A stretch of DNA of 64,000 nucleotides from assembly GCA_964347025.1 (NCBI GenBank), contig CAYFWU010000001.1, positions 62,001-126,000 of the forward strand, given 5' to 3'. The notes under the pieces were generated by a model that was not told where the DNA came from, did not search any database, and saw nothing but the letters and a program-made list of their open reading frames with translations. Position 1 is the stretch's first letter, and every line of letters begins with the position of its first letter. Of the stretch, positions 25,347 to 33,507 are shown piece after piece. Origin of the DNA: CS3-C152 sp964347025 (GTDB lineage: Archaea; Aenigmatarchaeota; Aenigmatarchaeia; QMZP01; QMZT01). The position numbers were made by a program, and so were the translations under genes.

Positions 25347-26132
25347 ATGCACAGAAGACCTCGTAGATACAGAGGAGTAAAAACAACAACGTTCATAGTT
25401 TTTTTAGTAACGGTGTTCTTTCTGGGTTACTATATGGGAAACTACATGAACGAGACCATAATCATTTACTATAACCGCACGAGGCCCACGAATATCGTTA
25501 CCTACGTACCTTACACTTCCGAAAACACCTCATACTCATCTATCGTCGTCCCAGCTGTTGACGAGGAGGGGGAAGGGCTGACCACGGTCCTAAACGTTCA
25601 GATCGTTCCAGGTTCTGGAAAAATTTTGGCCAACATAGACAAGCTTTTGTTCTGGACTGACACGCAGAATTCTATTCGAATCTCCAGCAAGGTTGCCTCG
25701 AACATAACGGGAACAGACCTATCAAACTATGATTTGATATACACAATAGAGACGAATGCAACAGCTGTGGAAGGCCCATCCGCCGGAGCTGCCCTTGCGA
25801 TTGCCACGATCGCGGCTCTGAAGGGAAATACACTTGACCCAGAGGTAATGATAACGGGCGCTGTAAACCATGACGGAACTATAGGACCTGTTGGAGAAAT
25901 CCTTCCAAAAGCAAATGCAGCGAAGGATGCAGGAGCGAGACTTTTACTGGTCCCACTACTTCATTCAAAAGAGATAACCTACAAAACCAAGAAATACTGC
26001 GAACAGATAGGGACATCAGAGATATGCAGCACAGAAAAAATCCCCACAGAAGTGGATATCTCTGAAGAGGTGGGCATAGAGGTGGTTGAGGTCAAGACAA
26101 TAGAGGAAGCGATAGATTATTTTTTCACCTGA
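25347..26132 (+). CDS. Membrane-anchored Lon-type (S16) serine protease domain protein
   Basis: Stand-alone S16 peptidase domain with no AAA module. A basic N-terminus and one membrane helix (residues ~12-30, TTTFIVFLVTVFFLGYYMG) are followed by a short external Asn/Thr-rich linker and the protease fold. The catalytic Ser is Ser145 in VEGPSAGAA and the general base is Lys188 in GEILPKANAA. Their 43-residue spacing equals that of the Lon Ser-Lys dyad. The topology suggests an active site outside the cytoplasm. A TATA-like AAATATAAAAT around 25315-25325 puts the transcription start near the ATG, so the mRNA is probably leaderless. Confidence 0.85.
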   Translation: MHRRPRRYRGVKTTTFIVFLVTVFFLGYYMGNYMNETIIIYYNRTRPTNIVTYVPYTSENTSYSSIVVPAVDEEGEGLTTVLNVQIVPGSGKILANIDKLLFWTDTQNSIRISSKVASNITGTDLSNYDLIYTIETNATAVEGPSAGAALAIATIAALKGNTLDPEVMITGAVNHDGTIGPVGEILPKANAAKDAGARLLLVPLLHSKEITYKTKKYCEQIGTSEICSTEKIPTEVDISEEVGIEVVEVKTIEEAIDYFFT

Positions 26133-26170
26133 GTTAATTTTTTTAACTTAGCCATTCTAATTTATTCTTT

Positions 26171-26926
26171 ATGATTGATGTGCATGCTCACATGTGTTGG
26201 AAATCTTACGAGAAGGACCTGGACCAAATAATAGCTAGATGTAAGAAGGAGATAACAGCAATCATCGCGAGCTCCGCCCGATACGAAGAGGGATTGAAGG
26301 TCCTTTCCCTTACCGATAAACACCCTAAATTCATCTTCCCAAGCATCGGGTTTCATCCGGTTGAGGGAGGGAATGATCCTGAGAGGATAATGAAGCTAAT
26401 AAAGGAAAACAGGGACAGGATCGTTAGCGTGGGCGAGGTTGGATTAGACTATCACTGGGAGAAAGACCCGGAAAAACACGAGATCCAGAAGGAGATATTT
26501 TCGAAATTCATAGAACTTGCAAAATACCTTGGAAAACCCCTAGTAATCCACTCTTGGGGCGCGGAAAGAGACGTGTACGAGATGGTTAAGGATTCAGGGT
26601 TGAAATGTATTTTCCATTGTTTTGGAGGAAAGAGGGATCTGGCAAAGGAAATATTTTCTAAGGGCTTTTACATATCGATTTCAACAATGGTTCTGTTCTC
26701 AAAAAACGTCCGGAAGGTTGCGAAGGATATACCGATGAACAGGCTTCTCCTCGAGACTGACTCACCCTTCCTTTCTCCGGACAAGGACAAAGATCCCAGA
26801 AACTACCCCTGGAACATAAAACTGGCTGCAGAGAAGATAGCGGAGTTAAGAAAGATCCCGAAGGAAGAGGTTCTAGAAAGTGCGAAAAGGAACGCGATAG
26901 AAGTTTTTGATTTAAAAATAAGTTAA
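26171..26926 (+). CDS. tatD: TatD-family metal-dependent hydrolase
   Basis: TIM-barrel metallohydrolase, with DNase activity in characterised TatD proteins. Metal ligands are visible as HAH near residues 4-6, GEVGLDYHW (Glu ligand), LVIHSWG, CIFHCFGG and LLLETDSPFLSP (Asp). The 251-residue length is typical. It is the first gene of a same-strand run continuing through Pus10, L21e, RpoF and the DUF655 protein. Confidence 0.9.
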   Translation: MIDVHAHMCWKSYEKDLDQIIARCKKEITAIIASSARYEEGLKVLSLTDKHPKFIFPSIGFHPVEGGNDPERIMKLIKENRDRIVSVGEVGLDYHWEKDPEKHEIQKEIFSKFIELAKYLGKPLVIHSWGAERDVYEMVKDSGLKCIFHCFGGKRDLAKEIFSKGFYISISTMVLFSKNVRKVAKDIPMNRLLLETDSPFLSPDKDKDPRNYPWNIKLAAEKIAELRKIPKEEVLESAKRNAIEVFDLKIS

Positions 26927-26949
26927 ACATAATTTCTATGTGAAAACAT

Positions 26950-28149
26950 ATGATAAGAGAGAACGCCATCAAAATCCTAGGAGAAGGTTACGTTTGCGAT
27001 CATTGTCTGGGGAGGCAGTTCGCAAAATTACTTAGCGGTTATTCCAACGACGAAAGGGGGAGGATGATAAGAGGTTTTCTAGCCATGGAATACGAGATCA
27101 AACCTTTTGGGATTGATACCTCGAACCTTTATGGCTTTGATTTCAGGAAAAGAGAAACAATAAAAAGGAAACCCGGAAAATGCATGGTTTGCAGAGGTCT
27201 GTTCGATGAGCTTCCGAAACTGGCAGATCAGGCAACAAAAATTCTTAAGGGTCTGGATTTCGAAAGATTTATGGTCGGTGTTAAGATGAGTGATTCCCTT
27301 GCGATGGCAGAGGAATCTCTCTGGGAGAAGGCAGGTATCGCTTACTGCGAACCCATAAAATATGAAATTAACAGGGAAATGGGAAAGCTCATTGAGAAAA
27401 AGATGGGTAAAATACCGGATGAGAACAGACCAGAAGTTATAATTTTAATTGACCTCCAAAAAAGGAGGATAGAAACATCGATCAACCCCATATACGTTTA
27501 TGGCGAATACAAAAAACTTGTTAGGGGCATCCCACAGACAAGACTGAGAGGGTATAAGGAAACAGTGGAAGATATCATAGCAAGGCCTTTATTGATGGTT
27601 ACGAAAGGGTTCTCCCACAAACTGCATGCATGCGGGAGAGAGGATAAACAAGCGAGATGTCTAGATTGGAGACCATTTATTTTGGAAATCGACCAGCCAT
27701 TGAAAAGGAGGATAAACCTGAAAGATGCAGAGGGCAAGATAAACAAGGATAAAAGGATTAAGGTTAAGGGCCTCAGATATTCTTCGCGAAAGGAAATTGT
27801 TGAAATGAAGAAGAAGAGAATAGAAAAGGTTTACAAATTAATAGCAAATTTTGAAAGACCAGTCAGAAATATCACAAGGGTTAAAAAAATAGTTGGAGTT
27901 GTGAATCAGAAAACCCCAGACAGGCTTTTGCCAAGGCAATCCGATAAACTTAGACACAAAAAGGTTAAAAGTATTAGATGGAAAAAGATAAATACTAAAA
28001 CCTACGAATTTCATATACATACGGAAGCGGGCTTGTACATAAACGAACTCGTTTCCGGAGACAAGGGACGAACGAAACCATCGGTTTCAGAAATCCTTGA
28101 GAATCAGGGCAAATTAAAAGAATTTGATGTCTTAAAGATAATCGTGTGA
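26950..28149 (+). CDS. pus10: tRNA pseudouridine synthase Pus10
   Basis: Makes pseudouridine 54 and 55 in the T loop of archaeal tRNAs. An N-terminal zinc module (CDHC at residues 16-19 and CMVC at 78-81) and a THUMP-like region precede the catalytic domain. The catalytic aspartate is Asp232 in GREDKQAR, followed by RPFILEIDQP. The C-terminal part has the TEAGLYINELVSGDKGRTKPS segment of the family. The 399-residue length is typical. It is 4 bp from the L21e gene, so they are translationally close. Confidence 0.95.
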   Translation: MIRENAIKILGEGYVCDHCLGRQFAKLLSGYSNDERGRMIRGFLAMEYEIKPFGIDTSNLYGFDFRKRETIKRKPGKCMVCRGLFDELPKLADQATKILKGLDFERFMVGVKMSDSLAMAEESLWEKAGIAYCEPIKYEINREMGKLIEKKMGKIPDENRPEVIILIDLQKRRIETSINPIYVYGEYKKLVRGIPQTRLRGYKETVEDIIARPLLMVTKGFSHKLHACGREDKQARCLDWRPFILEIDQPLKRRINLKDAEGKINKDKRIKVKGLRYSSRKEIVEMKKKRIEKVYKLIANFERPVRNITRVKKIVGVVNQKTPDRLLPRQSDKLRHKKVKSIRWKKINTKTYEFHIHTEAGLYINELVSGDKGRTKPSVSEILENQGKLKEFDVLKIIV

Positions 28150-28153
28150 CAAC

Positions 28154-28444
28154 ATGGTTAAAAAAAGCAGAGGAATGAGAAGGGGAACGAGAAGGAGGCT
28201 AAAGAAGGAAGTGAGAGGTAAGTTTAAGGTTGCTCCGTACCTGAGGGAGTTCGAACCCAACGAGAGGGTGGTCATAAAGCTGAATCCCTCCTCCCAGAGA
28301 GGACTACCTGATCCTGTGTTCGAGGGAAAGACAGGAAAGGTTAAAGAGGCGAGGGGCAAATCCTACGTGGTCGAACTAAAGGTCGGGAAAAAGATCAAAA
28401 CGATAATAGCAAGACCAGAACATTTAATCCCCAAATCTAAATGA
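28154..28444 (+). CDS. rpl21e: 50S ribosomal protein L21e
   Basis: The 96-residue basic protein has the L21e pattern: a KKSRGMRRGTRRRLKKEVR start, a central F-x-P-N-E-R-V-V-I segment with HPSxQxGxP replaced by NPSSQRGLPDP, and a terminal IIARPEHLIPK. It is a 23S rRNA-binding protein of archaeal and eukaryotic large subunits. It lies between Pus10 and RpoF, a conserved archaeal arrangement. Confidence 0.96.
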   Translation: MVKKSRGMRRGTRRRLKKEVRGKFKVAPYLREFEPNERVVIKLNPSSQRGLPDPVFEGKTGKVKEARGKSYVVELKVGKKIKTIIARPEHLIPKSK

Positions 28445-28461
28445 ATTAATGAGGTGGTTTT

Positions 28462-28788
28462 ATGGAGGTCAAGGACGAGAAGGCAATAAGCTGGATTGAT
28501 GTTAAGAAGATACTTATGAAAAAGGAGAAGGATAAGGAGCTCGGTTACGAACAGAAAAACGCATTGGAGCACCTCAGAAAATTCTGTAAGATCCCTGAGT
28601 CGAAGGCAGAGAAAATGGCAGAGGAACTGAAAAAAATCGAGAAACTAAAGGACAAGCATATAGTGAACATATTGAACTTCCTACCAGAAAATTCTGAAGA
28701 TCTCAGGATAATATTCGCGAACGACAGAGTCGTTCTGACAGACGATGACAAAAAGAAAATTCTGAAGATAGTAAAAGACAATAGGTAG
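28462..28788 (+). CDS. rpoF: DNA-directed RNA polymerase subunit F (Rpb4)
   Basis: Forms the stalk of archaeal RNA polymerase with subunit E. The 108 residues are mostly helical, with the HRDC-like C-terminal part (ELKKIEKLKDKHIVNILNFLPENSEDLRIIF) typical of RpoF. GAGGTGG lies upstream of the ATG. It follows L21e as in many archaeal genomes, which strengthens the call for a short, fast-evolving protein. Confidence 0.92.
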   Translation: MEVKDEKAISWIDVKKILMKKEKDKELGYEQKNALEHLRKFCKIPESKAEKMAEELKKIEKLKDKHIVNILNFLPENSEDLRIIFANDRVVLTDDDKKKILKIVKDNR

Positions 28789-28832
28789 TAACTTATAAAT
28801 CTAAATTCTATCTTATAATCAAGGTCGGTAGC

Positions 28833-29402
28833 ATGCAAAAGGATTTGAAGAAGGATGAATGGGCGATAGTGTTGGACTACCTCCCGCATGGCTATTACGG
28901 AATGCGGATTTCACAGCCTGTCGCTCAGGTCTTAGGTGAAGAATACTTTTCCTTACTCGAAGTTATAGTCAGGGATGACGTGCATCTAAAGGTGGGTTCG
29001 CGTGTTTACATAGGAGACGGAAAAAGGGATGAAGTCAAGTTCATAAAAAGAAGGATAGATTTCAAGGATCTGACGGGCGCCGCGAAGGAAGAGGTCACAG
29101 ACATAGTTGAAGAGCTGGTAAAAAGAAAGCCCAAGAAATTCCTGGATTTCTTCAACACTGCCGGACCGATAACCACCCGTTTACATCAGCTTGAATTGCT
29201 CCCCGGAATAGGTAAAAAGCATTTATGGGCAATAATAGCAGCCAAAAAGGAAAAACCATTCGAAAGTTTCGAAGACCTGAAGAAACGCGTAACAATGCTT
29301 CCTGACCCGGAGAAGATGATTATAAAGAGAATTCTTGAGGAGCTGGAGGACAAGGATAAATACAGACTTTTTGTCCCGAGATTCGAGAAAGTTCAGAGAT
29401 AG
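28833..29402 (+). CDS. DUF655-family RNA/DNA-binding protein
   Basis: A conserved archaeal protein usually encoded next to rpoF. The N-terminal ~100 residues look like an OB-type beta barrel (WAIVLDYLPHGYYG, GSRVYIGDGKRDEVKFIKRRI). The C-terminal half has a helix-hairpin-helix module (LELLPGIGKKHLWAIIAAKK and FESFEDLKKRV). The combination implies nucleic-acid binding, probably in translation or rRNA maturation, but the function is not established. In many archaea rRNA dimethylase KsgA follows; here it does not. Confidence 0.88.
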   Translation: MQKDLKKDEWAIVLDYLPHGYYGMRISQPVAQVLGEEYFSLLEVIVRDDVHLKVGSRVYIGDGKRDEVKFIKRRIDFKDLTGAAKEEVTDIVEELVKRKPKKFLDFFNTAGPITTRLHQLELLPGIGKKHLWAIIAAKKEKPFESFEDLKKRVTMLPDPEKMIIKRILEELEDKDKYRLFVPRFEKVQR

Positions 29403-29405
29403 CTG

Positions 29406-29651
29406 TTAAGAGCATAGAATTTTTCTAATCTTTTCATACAAAACATCTTCATACCTCTTTAAATTACCCTTAATTTTCTCTCGATTTATTTTATCTCCAT
29501 ATATTCTGCTTTTATCACGTTCCTTATCCGGCTCAAGATAAAATTTGGATTGCATGCCCGAATCCATCAGAACCCAGTGTAAAACATGATATGCACAGAA
29601 ATCACTTTCAATACCCATTTTTTCCATGAACAGCCTGTCACGCTTTTTCAA
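29406..29651 (-). CDS. Uncharacterised helical protein, start uncertain or frameshifted
   Basis: The only usual start in this frame is a TTG at 29651 (81 residues), but the same frame stays open without a stop up to 29792. The upstream codons give plausible protein (SLTETTKRKIKKYAEDACL, then SLSLEITNSIHPDDYDILL). The only nearby ATG, at 29790 after an AAGGATGG context, lies in a different frame that stops after 19 codons. A +1-type frameshift around 29760 would join the two into a ~129-residue protein. The product is charged and helical with no recognised domain. Either the gene is broken, starts on a rare codon, or is the short form. Confidence 0.5.
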   Translation of the reverse strand: MKKRDRLFMEKMGIESDFCAYHVLHWVLMDSGMQSKFYLEPDKERDKSRIYGDKINREKIKGNLKRYEDVLYEKIRKILCS

Positions 29652-29825
29652 AAGTATATCATAATCGTCAGGGTGAATAGAATTCGTAATTTCCAGAGAT
29701 AATGAAAGACAGGCGTCTTCTGCGTATTTTTTAATTTTCCTTTTGGTGGTTTCTGTTAGACTCGTGAGATACAGAGTCAGATAAACCCATCCTTAATTGG
29801 GATTTGAGAAATAAAAATATTTCCT

Positions 29826-31322
29826 TTATTTTTTAACCATTTTCAAGACATCTTCCGGATTCTTGTAATAATCAGATATCACTCTCCCGACCTTTTCTAT
29901 GTCCCTGATCTTATTTTTAACAAGCCATAGAAGGATGTTCTTCTTCCCTTCAAGATTTTCTTTTATCTCATCATCGCTCATTGCAGAGTAAAGTTTTATG
30001 TCCTTCAGAAGTCTGTGAGGCTTTCCCCATTCAATTACATGATCCTTTGATGGTACCCATTTGAATATGGTATTCAATTCGATCTTCATCTCCTCGAGAC
30101 CACCGCTTGGAATAAGCTCTGTGACCTCCAGTAGCCTTCGTATACCCTTCCTCCTGTCTCTGTGCATGACCGCGATGAGCTGAAGCGAGGTGAGCAGAGA
30201 AACAGGAATGTTTATTGGGGGATTAACTAAACGTTTGAAGGTTTCCTCCGATGTGTTTGCATGAAGTGTTGAGTACACGGAATGACCCGTATTTATTGCC
30301 TCGAAGAGGACTTCGGCCTCTTTCGACCTTCTTATCTCCCCGACTATCATTCTGTCAGGCCTCATCCTTAGAGCATTTATCATGAGCTCAAGCATAGTTA
30401 CCTGCCCCTTGCCTTCGATGTTTGGGGGCCTGGTCGTCATTGGAACCCAGTGAAGAAAAGGAGGAAGCTGAATCTCCCTTGTGTCCTCAATCGAAATAAT
30501 CCTCTGGGTAGGCGGTATGAACATGCTCAACACATTTAGAAAAGATGTTTTCCCGGAGGCAGTCCCACCCGTACATACAATGTTCATTTCATACTGTATT
30601 GCCAGCCAAAGGAAGGCAGCTACTTCTGCCGACAGCGTGTTCATATTTATAAAATCAGTTATGGTCCATGCCCTGCGGGCGAATTTCCTTATGGTCAGTG
30701 TATTGCCTCTGGAGGATATCGGAAATAACGTCGCGTTCGCCCGGTCCCCGGTAGTTAGATATGCATCCATCAAAGGGTTCAAATTGGTTATCTGTGTTCC
30801 GACCTTTCTTCCTATCTGTGCCGCATAGTTGTAAATCTTGGTTTCATCAGTGACCACAACGTTCGTCTTGAGCCATCCAAATTCTCTATGGTAAACCCAT
30901 ATCGGTTCACTTGAGCTGTTGATGACGATTTCTTCAAGTCCCTGGTCCTTCAGCATGAACTCTATTGGACCCAGACCGAGGGCTTCCTGAGCCAGTATAC
31001 CTATCAGAATCTTATTCTCCTTTTCCGAAAGATGCGGGAGTTCTTTTCCCAAAAGAGTGGATGCGCTTTTTATGAATTTCTCTTTCATTTCACTGACTTC
31101 TTCTGGATTTAGTATCTCCTCTGTTTTGAAGGCGAGTTCTGCAACTATTCTTTCCCTAATGGAATCAAGAACGGCATGGGTCGCTTTTTCTATCCTGGGG
31201 TATGTTACCCTGTATGTAGGCACGTATTCCTTGGGATCTTTTGATATCTCAACACCTGCCGAAACACCCTCCGAGGTTATCTTATAATTTCTTATCTTTT
31301 CCTTTACCTCTTTTTTTTCCAT
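29826..31322 (-). CDS. Type II/IV secretion system (archaeal pilus) assembly ATPase, second copy
   Basis: Second GspE/TadA-family ATPase in the window, 498 residues. The Walker A motif GGTASGKTS sits near residues 250-258, followed by the Asp box ISIEDTREIQLP, the Walker B-type RPDRMIVGEIRRSKEAEV and the His box STLHANTSEE. It differs from the copy at 2302-3987 in the N-terminal domain and in P-loop sequence, so it probably drives a different filament or secretion step. It overlaps the 3' end of the preceding membrane protein gene by about 40 bp, showing tight coupling with the two genes upstream. Confidence 0.94.
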   Translation of the reverse strand: MEKKEVKEKIRNYKITSEGVSAGVEISKDPKEYVPTYRVTYPRIEKATHAVLDSIRERIVAELAFKTEEILNPEEVSEMKEKFIKSASTLLGKELPHLSEKENKILIGILAQEALGLGPIEFMLKDQGLEEIVINSSSEPIWVYHREFGWLKTNVVVTDETKIYNYAAQIGRKVGTQITNLNPLMDAYLTTGDRANATLFPISSRGNTLTIRKFARRAWTITDFINMNTLSAEVAAFLWLAIQYEMNIVCTGGTASGKTSFLNVLSMFIPPTQRIISIEDTREIQLPPFLHWVPMTTRPPNIEGKGQVTMLELMINALRMRPDRMIVGEIRRSKEAEVLFEAINTGHSVYSTLHANTSEETFKRLVNPPINIPVSLLTSLQLIAVMHRDRRKGIRRLLEVTELIPSGGLEEMKIELNTIFKWVPSKDHVIEWGKPHRLLKDIKLYSAMSDDEIKENLEGKKNILLWLVKNKIRDIEKVGRVISDYYKNPEDVLKMVKK

Positions 31323-31857
31323 GCTTACCCTTTCCTTTACCCCTCTTTTTCATACCCTTCATCAGCGTTACAATTAAAAGGAGGACTATAATTATTATTA
31401 GAGCAAGGACTAAATAAATTTGATTTTGAGTAAGAAGATCCAAAATGTTCGTACCCGAGATGCTGCTCAAATCGGGAAGAGAAGGCACGCTCAACCTTCC
31501 GGTGTACCACAAAACAATAAACACGAAAACCATGATTATCAAAATATTTATGAAGAGTGCTTTTCTGTTCTTAATCTTGACCCCCTTCTTTTTAACCTCA
31601 GCCTTGGGTTTAAATTTTTTGAGTATAAGGACAGGATCTCCGAAAGGAGGATAATGCAGTATCGCTAGGTGATGCTCCTCCAGAATCCTTCCCCACTCCT
31701 CTATCTGCTCTCTCTTTACATTGAACTTTTTTGCAGCTGCCTCTATCTTTACCAAACCATTCTTTTTGACCATTTCATAGAGTTCATCTATGTCTGTCTC
31801 CAGATATTTCCCACCTTTCACCTCTTCTTTCACGTCGGTTTTAGCTGCCTTTTTCAT
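31282..31857 (-). CDS. Winged-helix protein with two membrane segments, pilus operon
   Basis: Residues ~15-75 look like a winged helix (IDELYEMVKKNGLVKIEAAAKKFNVKREQIEEW). Two hydrophobic helices follow (~102-122 and ~145-168), and the very basic Gly/Lys tail (KGKGKHGKKRGKGKDKK) should be cytoplasmic. The ATG at 31857 follows GAGGGTTAGG and is preferred over the upstream in-frame codon at 31881. It sits between the pilin-like gene and ATPase 2 in one operon. It could be a membrane adaptor for the ATPase; I know of no function. Confidence 0.75.
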   Translation of the reverse strand: MKKAAKTDVKEEVKGGKYLETDIDELYEMVKKNGLVKIEAAAKKFNVKREQIEEWGRILEEHHLAILHYPPFGDPVLILKKFKPKAEVKKKGVKIKNRKALFINILIIMVFVFIVLWYTGRLSVPSLPDLSSISGTNILDLLTQNQIYLVLALIIIIVLLLIVTLMKGMKKRGKGKGKHGKKRGKGKDKKL

Positions 31858-31858
31858 C

Positions 31859-33052
31859 CTAACCCTCGTACAATTCGTCAAGGTTGTATCTGTTGGCGAT
31901 TGTTTGATTTATTCTAAACCAGTCAGGCAAACCCCTAACCCTGTAACCAATATAATCTTGGCCTGAAAAATATAAATAATCCAGAGAGACCTGATCCTCC
32001 TTTATCGGAATGCCTACACTTTCCAGCTCAGGGGCATTTACCAAAGAATCCAGACCATTTTGCGAACTTTCCAAATTCCCCTCCAATCTTTTCAAATAGT
32101 CTGGACCTTCCCCTGAGAAGTAATAGCCGTTATCAAGTTCCAGTTTTATGGGCAGATGCCATACCGATATTGTTTCATTATCCAGATAAATTTTTTGATA
32201 GCCTGTTTCAGTTATTGTGGTATTTATGAGAGTGACCGAACTCCCGTTACCAGTTACATAGCAGTTCGTGTCGTTACTCAGGTCAACTGACTGTTCGATG
32301 ACCACCCCCTTGTGGCATGCGAAGTTTACGCCTGTCGTGTTCTGGGCAACGAGAATTTTTGTCGAGTCGCACTCACCTTTTTCGAAGGTAACATTCCCTG
32401 AACACGAACCTTCCGAGTTCGTAGAACCGACAACGATCTTTTTCGCCCGATAGCTGAACGGAGAAAACCTTATAATCCTTGTTAGAACACCATTGGTTTT
32501 TAGAGGAAAGATCGGATCCTCCATATGTGTCAAAGAAACCAATGTCTCATAGTCTATGTTTGACTTTTCGACCCTTGCTATGTTGAGAGTGTCACTAACG
32601 CTAACGTCAAGTTTAGCGGATGCCTTGACATTTCTGTAGTCGTGAATATCTACATCAAGACCGGAATAACTCAGACTCACCTGGAAATTGGTTGGGACAT
32701 TCGTTATCCGCTGGGTCCAGTTCCCAAGGGTGTTGTTGAGCATGAGTATCACTTCTTCCCCGTACAAAGTTCCATTTTCCATTAGCTCCTTTATCCTGAG
32801 GACAGAATTATCGAGAGGTGTTCCATTCAAAACAACCCTGTCACCAGCCGCTATGAGAGATCTTTTACAGGAAGTTACAAGTGCCTTGTCGAAGTCATTC
32901 TCGAGACTCTTCTCAAGCTGGTGCACTTGGTCAGATACAATCCTCTCGTAAATGTTTGAACCTCTTGTCTGGGAAACCATGTAGAAGGAAACGAAAAGTA
33001 TTATAGGTATTGCTATGAGTATCGCTGTCACAGAATAAAATTGACCCTTCAT
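31859..33052 (-). CDS. Membrane-anchored extracellular pilin-like protein
   Basis: The N-terminus MKGQF then YSVTAILIAIPIILFVSFYMV resembles a prepilin-type anchor or a single N-terminal membrane helix. The following ~370 residues are extracellular: a helical part (YERIVSDQVHQLEKSL), Asn-glycosylation sequons and beta-rich stretches with five or six Cys. It heads an operon with the winged-helix membrane protein and ATPase 2, so it is a likely substrate or tip/minor component of that machine. The family is not recognised. Confidence 0.7.
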   Translation of the reverse strand: MKGQFYSVTAILIAIPIILFVSFYMVSQTRGSNIYERIVSDQVHQLEKSLENDFDKALVTSCKRSLIAAGDRVVLNGTPLDNSVLRIKELMENGTLYGEEVILMLNNTLGNWTQRITNVPTNFQVSLSYSGLDVDIHDYRNVKASAKLDVSVSDTLNIARVEKSNIDYETLVSLTHMEDPIFPLKTNGVLTRIIRFSPFSYRAKKIVVGSTNSEGSCSGNVTFEKGECDSTKILVAQNTTGVNFACHKGVVIEQSVDLSNDTNCYVTGNGSSVTLINTTITETGYQKIYLDNETISVWHLPIKLELDNGYYFSGEGPDYLKRLEGNLESSQNGLDSLVNAPELESVGIPIKEDQVSLDYLYFSGQDYIGYRVRGLPDWFRINQTIANRYNLDELYEG

Positions 33053-33093
33053 ATAAATAATATGGAGGGGATTTTAATTAAATCGAAATTATT

Positions 33094-33399
33094 TTATTCA
33101 TTCAAAGGATGGACCTGAAGTTTTTCCCTCAGATCGCTTGGTATTGTTGGTACTTCACCTTTATATTTCACAATTAATTGAGTAATAACGCCATCCTCCT
33201 TCACAACTACGTCCTTCTTTACACTTTTAATTTTGCTTTTTTTACTTGCTGTTTGTATCTGTTTTCCAATGTCATCCAAATATACTAACCCTGTATCAGT
33301 AAAGCGGGCAAGTCCTCTACAGCTTTTCAAATAGTCCTTTTCATTTTGGAATATCTTTGTGGAACTGTACTCTATATTCAATACCAATTCTTTTGTCAT
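33094..33399 (-). CDS. Uncharacterised 101-residue protein
   Basis: A strong GGTGGTGA site directly before the ATG at 33399 argues that the gene is real. The product is soluble, with alternating charged and hydrophobic residues suggesting an alpha/beta fold (ELVLNIEYSSTKIF, KKDVVVKEDGVITQLIV). It has no Cys cluster, signal or membrane segment, and I recognise no family. It lies 42 bp upstream of the pilin-like gene on the same strand and is divergent from DNA ligase. Confidence 0.65.
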   Translation of the reverse strand: MTKELVLNIEYSSTKIFQNEKDYLKSCRGLARFTDTGLVYLDDIGKQIQTASKKSKIKSVKKDVVVKEDGVITQLIVKYKGEVPTIPSDLREKLQVHPLNE

Positions 33400-33507
33400 G
33401 TCACCACCTTTGATTATGAAGAAAAATAATTGATAGTTAGATTTTTAAACGTTTAGTGAACCAGAAATTCGAAATTTAAATTAAAGCCAAGAATCCAATA
33501 TTTTATT

